Of a DNA stretch of 64,000 nt, positions 35,153 to 44,248 are shown one piece after another. The DNA comes from Clostridiales bacterium. Lineage in GTDB: Bacteria; Bacillota; Clostridia; TANB77; CAG-508. Made by a program: the position numbers and the translations under genes. Within the stretch, counting starts at the first letter, position 1. Every line of letters starts with the position of its first letter. The stretch covers positions 139,659-203,658 of the forward strand of contig DPDV01000008.1 of assembly GCA_003534295.1 (NCBI GenBank). The letters run 5' to 3'. Under the pieces are notes generated by a model. That model made no database searches. It was given only the letters and a program-made list of their open reading frames with translations, and was not told the DNA's origin.

Positions 35153-35302
35153 TTAACAAGATAACCACATTAATCCAACCGCTACTATGGCAACTCCAAT
35201 TGTAAATAGCCAGCCAGATACAGGAAGTAATAATACTAATAATATTCCAAGTCCTAGCCCAATTAAACATACCCCTAAAGTCTTTTTTAATGCACACAAC
35301 AT
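35153..35302 (-). CDS. Small membrane protein, 49 residues
   Basis: It begins MLCALKKTLGVCLIGLGLGI and continues with a second hydrophobic segment (WLFTIGVAIVAVGLMWLSC), giving two membrane helices. AAAAGGAGG precedes the ATG, and the spoVM-like gene follows after 15 bases. The function is unknown; the pairing with spoVM suggests a sporulation or membrane role. Confidence 0.7.
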   Translation of the reverse strand: MLCALKKTLGVCLIGLGLGILLVLLLPVSGWLFTIGVAIVAVGLMWLSC

Positions 35303-35375
35303 AATAAATTACCTCCTTTTTTAATATTATATTAATTTTATATTTTATTTGTGATTATTATAGAAAGGTTTTCTT

Positions 35376-36011
35376 ATGAATAAAAATATTGTAATAGAAA
35401 TAATAGAAATTTTGAAAAAAACGTATCCAGATGCTAAATGTAGTTTAAATTTTACTACTCCTTTTGAAATGCTTATTGCTGTTATGCTTTCTGCTCAATG
35501 TACAGATGAACGAGTTAATAAAACAACTCCTTATATTTTTAATAAATATAATACACCTGAAGCTTTTACAAATATTCCAATAGAAGATTTAGAAGTTTTG
35601 GTCCATCCATGTGGCTTTTACAAAAATAAAGCTAAAAATATAAAACTAACTTCTGAAAAAATTATAATTAATTTTAACGGTAATGTTCCCCAAAACATGG
35701 AAGACCTAATGAGTTTACCTGGCGTTGGCAGAAAAACTGCAAATGTTGTTATGTTGGAGGCTTTTAACAAACCTCAAGGAATAGCTATTGATACTCATGC
35801 CAAAAGAATATGTAACAAACTTGGACTTTCAAATAAATCAACTCCTGAGCAAATTGAACAAGACTTATTAAAAATTATCCCCCCAAAATACTATAAAGAT
35901 ATTAATCATCTTTTTATTTGGCATGGCAGAAATATTTGTACAGCCAGAAATCCAAAATGTTCGGAATGTCCTGTTCAAACCTACTGTAAAAATTTCACAA
36001 AAACTGCATAA
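35376..36011 (+). CDS. nth: Endonuclease III
   Basis: A 211-residue DNA glycosylase/AP lyase that removes oxidised pyrimidines. The helix-hairpin-helix LPGVGRKTANVVM contains the catalytic lysine, AIDTHAKRICNKLGL the catalytic aspartate, and the 4Fe-4S cluster cysteines lie in CTARNPKCSECPVQTYC. AGAAAGG precedes the ATG. A small cysteine protein gene follows on the same strand. Confidence 0.96.
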   Translation: MNKNIVIEIIEILKKTYPDAKCSLNFTTPFEMLIAVMLSAQCTDERVNKTTPYIFNKYNTPEAFTNIPIEDLEVLVHPCGFYKNKAKNIKLTSEKIIINFNGNVPQNMEDLMSLPGVGRKTANVVMLEAFNKPQGIAIDTHAKRICNKLGLSNKSTPEQIEQDLLKIIPPKYYKDINHLFIWHGRNICTARNPKCSECPVQTYCKNFTKTA

Positions 36012-36065
36012 ACTATGCAATTTTTGTATATACTAAAAATAATTATCAAAAAAGAGGTGTATATT

Positions 36066-36188
36066 TTGACTAATATAAATTGTTCTGCTAATTGTCTCTA
36101 TCAAAAAGATGGCAAATGTAGCTTTGAAAATATAACTACTCAAAAAATAACCCCTAATTCAGATTGCGCTTATTTTGTTAAAAAATAA
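36066..36188 (+). CDS. Small cysteine protein, 40 residues
   Basis: A TTG start with AAAAGAGGTG upstream. The product begins MTNINCSANCLYQKDGKCSF and has four cysteines in a C-x3-C-x7-C ... C layout that could bind a metal or cluster. Short proteins of this type are frequent in Clostridia and are often mis-annotated as hydroxymyristoyl-ACP dehydratase. The function is unknown. Its stop lies one base from the end of rpe. Confidence 0.7.
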   Translation: MTNINCSANCLYQKDGKCSFENITTQKITPNSDCAYFVKK

Positions 36189-36189
36189 T

Positions 36190-36849
36190 TTAGTTTTTTA
36201 ATTTATTTATCATATCCTTTTTATCCTTTGTTTTCATTAAGGCATTGCCTACAACAACATTGCTTACTCCCGCTTGTTTTAACAGGTCTATATTTTGTAA
36301 ATTTATTCCTCCATCTGCTTGAATATCTACCTCTAGCTTTTCTTGTTCTAAATATTTTTTCATTCTGCTTATCTTATCTATTGTTTCTGGAATTAATTCT
36401 TGTCCTCCAAGCCCTGGCTCAACAGTCATTATCAAAACAGAGTGTATATATGGTAAATAATTGTATATTTCTTCAATTTTTGTGTTTGGCTTTATTGCTA
36501 GCCCAACTCTTGAATTACTTTCTTTTACTAACTTGATTAATTCAAATATTTCCTCTTTGTTTTTTCTTGCTTCTATATGAAATGTTATTAAATTAGGCTC
36601 AAATACAGAAAAACTCTTTATATATTGTTCTACATCTTCTACCATTAGATGTATATCTAACGGTAGACTTGATATACTGCTAATATATTCACTATATTCT
36701 ATCATTTTTTCTGTAGTATTATCTTTTACAAATTTACCGTCCATTACATCAATATGAAAATAGTCTATTAGTGCTGTTTCTAATTCATATAAGTTTTTTA
36801 TTGCATTTTCATTATCCATATTTAATATTGATGCTGAAACCTCTACCAT
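36190..36849 (-). CDS. rpe: Ribulose-phosphate 3-epimerase
   Basis: A 219-residue TIM-barrel enzyme interconverting ribulose 5-phosphate and xylulose 5-phosphate. Visible signatures are VSASILNMD, FHIDVMDGKFV (metal His and Asp), PLDIHLMVED, VEPGLGGQELIPET and IQADGGIN. The start ATG overlaps the rsgA stop by a few bases, as in the common rsgA-rpe pair. Confidence 0.95.
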   Translation of the reverse strand: MVEVSASILNMDNENAIKNLYELETALIDYFHIDVMDGKFVKDNTTEKMIEYSEYISSISSLPLDIHLMVEDVEQYIKSFSVFEPNLITFHIEARKNKEEIFELIKLVKESNSRVGLAIKPNTKIEEIYNYLPYIHSVLIMTVEPGLGGQELIPETIDKISRMKKYLEQEKLEVDIQADGGINLQNIDLLKQAGVSNVVVGNALMKTKDKKDMINKLKN

Positions 36850-37721
36850 CTGTTATCCTCCTTTTGTTTTAATTCATTATATATTTTGCAGTAATTTTGA
36901 TATCTCATTTTTGAAATTTTTTCATACTCAACTGCTTTTTTTACTCCACAATTTATTTCTTTTATATGATTACATCCTATATATTCACATTCTTCTATAT
37001 AGTTATGAAACTCTCTAAAATACTCATCTAATTCTCCACTTTTTATTTCATATATGTCAAATGTTGCAAATCCAGGAGTGTCTGCTATATATGAATTATT
37101 GTCTATTTTATATAATTCGACTGTTGTGGTTGTATTTTTTCCTTTTTTATTTTTATTACTTATAGTTCCTTCTTCTGCTATTTTTTCTTTAAATATTCCA
37201 TTTATTAAAGTAGATTTTCCAACACCTGAGTTACCGGAAAAAGCAGTTATATTATTCTTTAATACATCTTTTATTGATTGCACATTTTCTCCAATCTGTG
37301 CATTTGTCTTTATAACTTTATAACCTATGTCTTGATATATTTTTTCTATTTCTAAAATTCTATATTCTTTTTCTAAGTCAATTTTATTTATACATATTAT
37401 TGGCTCAATTCTTAAAAATTCTGCAAAAGCTAATTGTTTATCTAAAAGTAGTAAATCAGGTTTAGGCATACTCATTGAAAGTACAAATACAATTTGAGTA
37501 AGATTAGCAATTTTAGGTCTTTTTATGTAATTACTTCGTTCTAATACTTCTTCAATAATTCCTTTCTGTTCATTTATTGAATTTATCTGTACTCTGTCAC
37601 CTACAGCTGGTGTTATTCCACTTTTTTTAAACTTTCCTCTAGCTTCGCACAAAAATATATTATTTTCAGTTTCAACCTTATATAAATTTGAAATATTTTT
37701 TACTATTATTCCTTTTTGCAA
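36843..37721 (-). CDS. rsgA: Ribosome small-subunit GTPase RsgA
   Basis: A 292-residue circularly permuted GTPase that matures the 30S subunit. An OB fold (residues 1-60) is followed by G4 CINKIDLE, then G1 FSGNSGVGKSTLIN and G3 DTPGF, then the zinc site around CEYIGCNHIKEINCGV. It starts at a TTG with AAAGGGG upstream. It lies between prkC and rpe in a prkC-rsgA-rpe order typical of Firmicutes. Confidence 0.95.
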   Translation of the reverse strand: MQKGIIVKNISNLYKVETENNIFLCEARGKFKKSGITPAVGDRVQINSINEQKGIIEEVLERSNYIKRPKIANLTQIVFVLSMSMPKPDLLLLDKQLAFAEFLRIEPIICINKIDLEKEYRILEIEKIYQDIGYKVIKTNAQIGENVQSIKDVLKNNITAFSGNSGVGKSTLINGIFKEKIAEEGTISNKNKKGKNTTTTVELYKIDNNSYIADTPGFATFDIYEIKSGELDEYFREFHNYIEECEYIGCNHIKEINCGVKKAVEYEKISKMRYQNYCKIYNELKQKEDNRW

Positions 37722-37732
37722 TTTTTACCCCT

Positions 37733-39700
37733 TTATTCAACTTTCCAAAATGTTTCTGAAGAATTTAAGTTCATTTGTTTCTCCGCTTTTTTTACATCAT
37801 TTACAAATACCTTTACTGTTATTGTTCCTACTCCTGTTATACTAAAGCTAATGCTTTCTGAGTCTTTTCTATGTTTTTCATTATATACTGTTTCCTCTTT
37901 TCCGGCAGATACAACCTTTACTGTTAATGTTGCTTCTGGATCAATTTCTTTTCCATCAGCCCCTAATTTTATTCCTCCTGTTAATGCTTTCAAATTAATG
38001 TCTAATTTTCCAGATTTGATTTCTGCTATTTTATTAACAGTAATTATTATTTTTGTTCCTTCATCTACAGTTTTACCCGCTTCTATACTTTGTTTTAATA
38101 CTATACCATTTTCCTTTGTTGTATCTTCCTCTGTTGCAATTTCAACCTCTAAACCATCTTTTGTTAATAGTTCTTTAGCATTTTTTTCTGTTTTTCCTAT
38201 AACATATTGTGTTACTACTTGTTTTAATCCATTTCCAATACTAACATACACTTTTACTTTTTCTCCGGATTTTAGTTCTGTTCCCTCTGCTGGTTCTTGC
38301 TCTATTACTATTTCCTTTTCCACAGTTTTACTTATTTTATCTATTTTTTCTATTTGCAAATTGCTATTTTTTAATTCATTTTCTGCCTCTTCAAATTTCA
38401 TGCCTATTACTTTTGGCATTTTTGTCATCTCTGTTCCTTTACTTACTATAACTTCTACAGTACTGTTTTCCTTAACTGTATAATTATCTGCAAAAGGAGG
38501 ATTTTGAGATATTATTTTACCTGCTTCTACATCTGGGCTAAATTCTTCTCTTGTATCTATTATTAATTTTGCTTTTTTCAATTCTTGTTCCGCTTCTTCT
38601 ATTGTTTTCCCTACCAAATTTGGCAATTTAACGTCCTTCGCTCTGCCTGCACTTAATATAGCTTGTGTTCCAAAAAATCCTGCAAATGGTATAAAGATTA
38701 TCACAAATGCTATTATTGATATCATTATAGCTTTTTTATGTTTTTCAAAAAATACATTTTTATTCTTTGTTTCCGTTTCTTTCTTTTTCATCTCTTCACC
38801 TTCCCTTATAGTAGGAATTACTTGTGTATAAGAGTTTTCTATGTTTTCTTCTGATATTCCTATTCCTTCACCTTCTGGATTTTTTAAAGCTAAACTTAAG
38901 TCTTTTAATAGTTCTGTTGCTGAGCTATATCTTAATGATACCTCCTTTTGCATTGCTTTCATTATAATTTTATTAACTGCATATGGTATTGAAGGATTTA
39001 GTTTTATTGGTTCTACCGGTTTTTCCTGCATGTGTTTTAATGCTATTGAAACTGGAGTATCTGCATCAAAAGGTACTCTACCAGTAACCATCTCATACAT
39101 TACTACTCCTAATGAATATATGTCTGACTTAGCATCTGTATATCCTCCTCTTGCATGCTCTGGCGAAAAATAATGCACAGAACCTATTGTTGTTCCAAAT
39201 GCTGTTATTGTAGAATTTGATACTGCTTTTGCTATACCAAAATCTGTAACCTTAGCAATTCCGTCTTCTGTAATTATTATATTATGTGGTTTAATATCTC
39301 TATGTATTATATTATTTTTATGCGCCATTTCTAACGCAGAGGCTATTTGCATTGCTATATTAATAGACCATTTCCAAGGTAATACACCCTCTTCTGTTAT
39401 TATTTGTTTTAGTGTTTTTCCTTTTATTAATTCCATTACTATAAAATACAAATTTTCTTCATGTCCTACATCATAAATTGAAACAATATTAGGATGTGTA
39501 AGGCTTGCTGCTGACTGTGCTTCTGTATTAAATCTTTTAATAAATTCTTCGTCTGTTGTAAATTCGTCTCTTAATACTTTTATTGCAACATTTCTTTTTA
39601 ATATATTGTCTTTTGCCTTATATACAGTGGCCATTCCTCCAACACCTATTTTTTCTAGTATTTCATACCTGCTTCCTATTGTTTTCCCTTCTAAACTCAT
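37733..39700 (-). CDS. prkC: Serine/threonine protein kinase with PASTA repeats
   Basis: A 655-residue PrkC/StkP-type receptor kinase. The kinase domain (10-270) has GVGGMATVYKAKD, HRDIKPHNIII and VTDFGIAKA. One membrane helix lies near 325-348, and at least three extracellular PASTA repeats (LPNLVGKTIEEAEQELKKAK, MPKVIGMKFEEAENELKNSN and a third) sense muropeptides or lipid II, before a C-terminal beta domain. PrkC controls wall growth and spore germination. It is co-transcribed with its phosphatase. Confidence 0.95.
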   Translation of the reverse strand: MSLEGKTIGSRYEILEKIGVGGMATVYKAKDNILKRNVAIKVLRDEFTTDEEFIKRFNTEAQSAASLTHPNIVSIYDVGHEENLYFIVMELIKGKTLKQIITEEGVLPWKWSINIAMQIASALEMAHKNNIIHRDIKPHNIIITEDGIAKVTDFGIAKAVSNSTITAFGTTIGSVHYFSPEHARGGYTDAKSDIYSLGVVMYEMVTGRVPFDADTPVSIALKHMQEKPVEPIKLNPSIPYAVNKIIMKAMQKEVSLRYSSATELLKDLSLALKNPEGEGIGISEENIENSYTQVIPTIREGEEMKKKETETKNKNVFFEKHKKAIMISIIAFVIIFIPFAGFFGTQAILSAGRAKDVKLPNLVGKTIEEAEQELKKAKLIIDTREEFSPDVEAGKIISQNPPFADNYTVKENSTVEVIVSKGTEMTKMPKVIGMKFEEAENELKNSNLQIEKIDKISKTVEKEIVIEQEPAEGTELKSGEKVKVYVSIGNGLKQVVTQYVIGKTEKNAKELLTKDGLEVEIATEEDTTKENGIVLKQSIEAGKTVDEGTKIIITVNKIAEIKSGKLDINLKALTGGIKLGADGKEIDPEATLTVKVVSAGKEETVYNEKHRKDSESISFSITGVGTITVKVFVNDVKKAEKQMNLNSSETFWKVE

Positions 39701-39722
39701 ACTTTTCTCTCCTCATTATCCA

Positions 39723-39745
39723 GCGACGATTAAAATCGCCCCTAC
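39723..39745. repeat. Partial copy of the 59-bp repeat
   Basis: GATTAAAATCGCCCCTAC plus flanking ATTTTA matches the right end of the element at 33354-33412 with few changes, in the prkC-stp gap. Confidence 0.6.
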
Positions 39746-39757
39746 ATTTTAAAAATT

Positions 39758-40480
39758 TTATAATATTGTAATTACTGTTATATTATCATATCCGCCTAAT
39801 TTATTTGCTTGCTCAATTAATTTTTTTGGTGCTTCTACTGCATCTTCTATTACAGTTTTATATATTTCCTCTTCTTTAACCATATTTGTCAATCCATCTG
39901 AGCACATTATTAATATATCTCCTACAATATAATTTCTAGCTCTTACATCTGGTTCTACATATGGAGTACATCCAAGAGCTTTCATAAGCATATTTTTTTT
40001 AGGATGAGTCATTGCTTCTTCTCTTGTTATTGTTCCATCTTCTATTAATTTTTGTACATAACTATGGTCTTTAGTTAATTTTCTCATTACATTTTGTCTT
40101 ATTCTATAAATTCTACTATCTCCCACATGTCCTATAAATATCTTATTATTATATATTAAGCATACATCTAAAGTAGTACCCATTCCTTCTAATTCTTTTA
40201 CTTCTTTTGATTTTTTATATACAATCATATTTGCATATTCTATTGCGCTTTTTATTAAATTTAGTATACTTTCTTTTGTCTCTTTTTCTTTTTCGAAATT
40301 ATTTTCTATGTACTTTTTAACAGAATCTATTGCTAATTTGCTTGCTACTTCTCCACCATTATAGCCTCCCATTCCATCAGCTAATATATATAAATCTAAT
40401 TTATCTGTTGTTGGAATATAATAATAGTCTTGATTTATTTCTCTAGCTTTTCCTATATCTGTTTTTGCGAATGCTTTCAT
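39758..40480 (-). CDS. stp: PP2C-type serine/threonine phosphatase
   Basis: A 240-residue PP2C that reverses PrkC phosphorylation. Metal-binding motifs are DIGKAREINQDY at the start, ILADGMGGYNGGE, VGDSRIYRI, ILIMCSDGLTNMV and GGYDNITVI. Its GGAGTG site overlaps the rlmN stop (3-base gap). The order rlmN-stp-prkC-rsgA-rpe is the standard Firmicute cluster. Confidence 0.95.
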   Translation of the reverse strand: MKAFAKTDIGKAREINQDYYYIPTTDKLDLYILADGMGGYNGGEVASKLAIDSVKKYIENNFEKEKETKESILNLIKSAIEYANMIVYKKSKEVKELEGMGTTLDVCLIYNNKIFIGHVGDSRIYRIRQNVMRKLTKDHSYVQKLIEDGTITREEAMTHPKKNMLMKALGCTPYVEPDVRARNYIVGDILIMCSDGLTNMVKEEEIYKTVIEDAVEAPKKLIEQANKLGGYDNITVITIL

Positions 40481-40483
40481 TAT

Positions 40484-41512
40484 TCACTCCTTTTTCATTT
40501 CTTTTCTTCTAAGTTGACCACAAGCTGCATCTATGTCTGACCCAAGTTCTCTCCTTATTGTTGCTACTATACCGTGTTCATTTAAATAATCTCTAAACTT
40601 TATTATATTTTCATTTGTACTCTTTGAAAACTCTCCATTCTCAATTTTATTAATTGGTATCAAATTAACATGACATATCATTCCCTTTAGCAATTTTACC
40701 AATTCTTTCGCATCTTCCAAATTATCATTATTGTCTTTTGCAAGGGCATATTCAAAAGAAACTCTTTTATTTGTTGCTTTTATATAATCCTTGCAAGCTT
40801 TTATTAGCTCTTCTATTTGATATCTATTATTTATTGGCATCATTGAACTTCTTTTGTTATTATTTGTAGCATGTAATGATATTGATAATGTACATTGCAA
40901 TTTTTGGTTTGCCAATTCATATATTTTTGGAACAACTCCACATGTTGAAATACTTATATGTCTTCCACCTATGTTTAGTCCTTTAGGATTATTCATAATC
41001 TTAATCGCTTTTATTACATTGTCAAAATTGTCTAACGGTTCTCCTATTCCCATAAACACAATATTAGAAATCTCTTCTCCTATATCTTGCTCTACTGCTA
41101 CTATTTGTTCTACTATTTCTCCTGCGGTTAAGTTTCTAACAAAATTTATTCCTGTAGATGCACAGAATTTACACCCCATCTTGCAACCAATTTGAGAAGA
41201 TACACATATTGTTTTTCCATGATGATATTGCATTAAAACCGTCTCTATCGCATTCCCATCTAATACATCAAATAAATATTTTTTTGTTCCATCAGATGAT
41301 TCTTGTTTCTTTAAAATTTTAAAATTACACATTGTATAATTTTGTTGCAATTTTTCTCTTAGCTCGATTGAAAGATTTGTCATCTCATCAAATTCTTTTA
41401 CTTTATCTTTGTATATCCATTTAAAAATCTGTTCTGCTCTATATGGTTTTTCCCCTAAAGAAGTCATTTCTTCTTTTAATTCTTCTAAATTATATTCTTT
41501 AATATTTTTCAT
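40484..41512 (-). CDS. rlmN: 23S rRNA (adenine(2503)-C(2))-methyltransferase RlmN
   Basis: A 342-residue radical SAM enzyme methylating A2503 of 23S rRNA (and A37 of some tRNAs). The cluster motif is CKMGCKFCAST near residue 112. The second methylating cysteine is in the C-terminal DIDAACGQLR, and NIVFMGIGEPLDN is a family signature. First gene of the rlmN-stp-prkC block. Confidence 0.96.
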   Translation of the reverse strand: MKNIKEYNLEELKEEMTSLGEKPYRAEQIFKWIYKDKVKEFDEMTNLSIELREKLQQNYTMCNFKILKKQESSDGTKKYLFDVLDGNAIETVLMQYHHGKTICVSSQIGCKMGCKFCASTGINFVRNLTAGEIVEQIVAVEQDIGEEISNIVFMGIGEPLDNFDNVIKAIKIMNNPKGLNIGGRHISISTCGVVPKIYELANQKLQCTLSISLHATNNNKRSSMMPINNRYQIEELIKACKDYIKATNKRVSFEYALAKDNNDNLEDAKELVKLLKGMICHVNLIPINKIENGEFSKSTNENIIKFRDYLNEHGIVATIRRELGSDIDAACGQLRRKEMKKE

Positions 41513-41579
41513 AATTATTTTTATTCCTTTTTGAGAATAATAAATTTCTATTTTCTCATATACTGTTATATCATAATGT

Positions 41580-42284
41580 TTATTTTTTTGTCAATTCCTT
41601 GTATTTTCTTAATCTTTCCTCATATGCCGCTATTACATCCTGTTTAAATGCTATTTCCGGTTTCTCTACCCCCATTGTTTTAAGCAATCTTTCCGTAAAT
41701 AATGGATTTAGGATTAATAATGGTCCTATAACATATGTTCCAAAAAAATTATTTTCTTTTATACCTTCTAATTTTGTTGTGTCATTTATTCCTATCCCCA
41801 TTTGAGTATTCATAAAATAATTTTTACTATTATCTCCATACAGCATTGTAAATTGACTTTTAAAACCTATTATTTCTATATTGTCATATTGTCCCATATA
41901 TAGGCAATTAAATCTATGCATCATATTTCTTTTTGCACATACTTCAAATATACCTAATCCATCTATACTTGTTCCATCTTCATCTTCAATATATTTCCCT
42001 AATACTTCTATTGCATTACCTGTAAAAAGAAATGGTGTATTATTATTAATTAGTTCTTGTATCTTTTCCTTATATGGCATTAACTTTTCTATTACAATTT
42101 CTTGTTTTCTTTCTGTAAGTGGTCCTAGATATATTAAATTAACGTTTTGTGTAAGAAATGCTGGTTCGTTGTCTATTGCAGTATAAATTACTTCTGCCTC
42201 TGGTACACATTTTTTTAAATAATCTATATTGCTTATATCTCCATATAAATTACAAAATTCTGGAAATAATACTTCAATTTTCAT
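41580..42284 (-). CDS. GatD-like glutamine amidotransferase subunit lacking the catalytic Cys and His
   Basis: The 234-residue CobB/CobQ-like protein lies directly after murT and overlaps it, like GatD, which supplies ammonia to amidate lipid II glutamate. However, where GatD has the nucleophile cysteine (C-G-G-Y-Q type), this reads FTGNAIEVLGKY. Where the catalytic histidine belongs (TYxHGPLL), it reads TYVIGPLLILNP. Both residues are absent. It may be a structural partner of MurT, or use free ammonia. I do not assign gatD as an active enzyme. Confidence 0.82.
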   Translation of the reverse strand: MKIEVLFPEFCNLYGDISNIDYLKKCVPEAEVIYTAIDNEPAFLTQNVNLIYLGPLTERKQEIVIEKLMPYKEKIQELINNNTPFLFTGNAIEVLGKYIEDEDGTSIDGLGIFEVCAKRNMMHRFNCLYMGQYDNIEIIGFKSQFTMLYGDNSKNYFMNTQMGIGINDTTKLEGIKENNFFGTYVIGPLLILNPLFTERLLKTMGVEKPEIAFKQDVIAAYEERLRKYKELTKK

Positions 42285-43665
42285 CTTTTATTTCATTCCT
42301 TCCCTTTATCATTCCCTCTACTTTTTGTTTTATTTCTTTTGTTTCTTTTATAGAATATAAATCGTGTAAGATAAATACCCCATCTATTCCATCAAGTCTT
42401 AGTTCATTTGTTGCTTCTAATATATCTTTTCTACAAGATATTTTCTCATCTGGAACCCCAGCCATTAATAGTCTTACTTTACCGTCTAAATATCTTGGTC
42501 CTGCTATTATTACTTGTTTTATACTTTCATCATTTAAAAACTCATAATCTGTGTCATATTGCCAAGATGTATTTTCTGAGCCCTTTGCCTCTTCATGTAA
42601 GTCATCCACTATTACTATTACTGCTTTGTTTCCATCCGCGTTCTTTGCATATTCAAATGCTCTTGAACATGCAATTGGATTTATTCCTTTTGCTAGATGT
42701 GTTACAATTCTTATTCCATCGACATTTTCTTCACTAAATCTTGTTTCTACTATTTTTAGCTTTGCAAATGAATTGTTTATTTGATCTTCTGTTAATCCCA
42801 TTTGCTCTAAAACTGTTATCACTGCAAGCATATTATATATGTTTATAATATTGTCTGTAATAAGTTTAAACTCTTGCTCACCTGTTGGAGTTTTTATACA
42901 CATTTTTTGGTTATTAATATCTATATTATTTGCAATGTAATCTGCTTTAGGTGTACCAAACCCACATTTGGGACAATGTGCTTTTCCAATATGATGGTAA
43001 CGGTAATATTCATATTCCAATTTTGTATTACATACAGGACATGTAATAATATCTCTTACAATGTTATGTGGTTCTTTTGTATCTGTATCTAATTTATCTA
43101 TACTAAAATATATTTTTGCATTATTTGGTGCTATACCACTACATATTAAATCATCTGCATTTTCTATTACAATTGTATCTTTTGGAACATTTTTTGATAC
43201 TATTTCTGATATGAATTCCGTATGTGCGTTTCTCATTAATGAATCTCTAAATATATTTGTACATATTAAATATGTTGGAGTTATATATGGAAATACTTTT
43301 GGTGCACTTCTTTCATCTATTTCTAAAACGGCAATTTCTTTTTTGCTTTTTCCAAATAGTGTTGCTCCTTGTAGCAATGTAGTGGCTATTCCTGCATCTA
43401 TATTAGAGCCATATTTATTGTTTATTATTTTATATCCATTATCTATTAATATATCATTAATCATATTTGATACTGTTGTTTTGCCATTTGTTCCTGTTAC
43501 ACCAATTATGGTTTTTGGTTTATCTAACATTCCCATAAAACCTGGGCACATATCTAATGCTAATTTCCCTGGATAATATGTTGCATTTTTGCCTAACAGT
43601 TTTAATCCGGTTGAAATTAATTTTACAATCCATAATGTTATATAAAAATTTAGATTTTTTTTCAT
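42274..43665 (-). CDS. murT: Lipid II isoglutaminyl synthase subunit MurT
   Basis: A Mur ligase-like protein of 463 residues with ATP loop GVTGTNGKTTVSNMI near 50, a four-cysteine zinc ribbon (CPVC ... CPKC) near 210-235 that is typical of MurT, and a C-terminal domain with IVIVDDLHEEAKGSENTSWQYD. It activates the D-Glu carboxylate of lipid II for amidation. The ATG at 43665 has GAGGA 5 bases upstream; a frame extension to 43698 is possible but lacks a proper site. Confidence 0.93.
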   Translation of the reverse strand: MKKNLNFYITLWIVKLISTGLKLLGKNATYYPGKLALDMCPGFMGMLDKPKTIIGVTGTNGKTTVSNMINDILIDNGYKIINNKYGSNIDAGIATTLLQGATLFGKSKKEIAVLEIDERSAPKVFPYITPTYLICTNIFRDSLMRNAHTEFISEIVSKNVPKDTIVIENADDLICSGIAPNNAKIYFSIDKLDTDTKEPHNIVRDIITCPVCNTKLEYEYYRYHHIGKAHCPKCGFGTPKADYIANNIDINNQKMCIKTPTGEQEFKLITDNIINIYNMLAVITVLEQMGLTEDQINNSFAKLKIVETRFSEENVDGIRIVTHLAKGINPIACSRAFEYAKNADGNKAVIVIVDDLHEEAKGSENTSWQYDTDYEFLNDESIKQVIIAGPRYLDGKVRLLMAGVPDEKISCRKDILEATNELRLDGIDGVFILHDLYSIKETKEIKQKVEGMIKGRNEIKDEN

Positions 43666-43757
43666 GTTTTTCCTCATTCCTTCTTGTTTTAGATACAAAT
43701 ATTTTAATATATATTTGTACTTTTTACAATAGATTTAGCTAATATTTAAGGCTATTT

Positions 43758-43874
43758 GTTAATAGTTAATGGTTTTTAGAGTTATATTATCTACAAGTGT
43801 TGAAACATATGCTTTTTTATTTCATTTAAAGCTTATATTTCAGCATTTTAGCTATATGATATATTAAATATTAA
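43758..43874. repeat. Diverged copy of the AT-rich MITE-like repeat
   Basis: It contains TTTTTAGAGTTATATTAT, TGTTGAAACAT and TTTTAGCTATATGATATATT, all shared with the copies at 1059 and 34614. The GTTAATAGTTAA / TTAAATATTAAC ends are loosely inverted. No gene lies in 43666-43977. Confidence 0.4.
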
Positions 43875-43977
43875 CTTCGTACAAACAAATTTTTTAAAAT
43901 ATATTGCTTAATACATAATAAAATGTTACAATAATAATTGCTAAGAAGTGATAATATTAAGAAAGGATTGTGGAAAA

Positions 43978-44223
43978 ATGAAAAATTCACAGGAAAATTT
44001 AGAATCACTAATCGAAGCAATAAATGAACTATTAAACGAAGTAAGAAAAGAACAAATAATGGAAAATAAAAATGCAGAAAAAAGGCATAAGGCATGTATG
44101 CAAAACCTATCTAAATTAAGGGAATATAACAAAATTGCAGACATGACAAATCAAATATTTGAAAAAAGAATATCAAACATAGAAAATGCCTTACAAAAAA
44201 TACTAAAAAGCGAAACAAAATGA
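43978..44223 (+). CDS. Small coiled-coil protein, 81 residues
   Basis: The protein is almost entirely helical with heptad spacing (LESLIEAINELLNEVRKEQI; ISNIENALQKILKSE). AAAGGA lies 12 bases before the ATG. It stands alone on the plus strand between murT and a metal transporter. Its terminator hairpin includes the final codons. The function is unknown. Confidence 0.65.
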   Translation: MKNSQENLESLIEAINELLNEVRKEQIMENKNAEKRHKACMQNLSKLREYNKIADMTNQIFEKRISNIENALQKILKSETK

Positions 44224-44236
44224 TGTTTCGCTTTTT
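44205..44236. terminator. Bidirectional terminator, small coiled-coil gene and metal permease gene
   Basis: AAAAAGCGAAAC pairs with GTTTCGCTTTTT (12 bp), with the TGA stop codon in the 8-base loop. It separates two converging genes. Confidence 0.85.
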
Positions 44237-44248
44237 ACATGCTTTTAT

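Noticed and set aside
35043..35297. An 84-residue minus-strand frame
   Set aside because: It overlaps two better small genes in another frame (35063-35137 and 35153-35302), each with a proper ribosome binding site.
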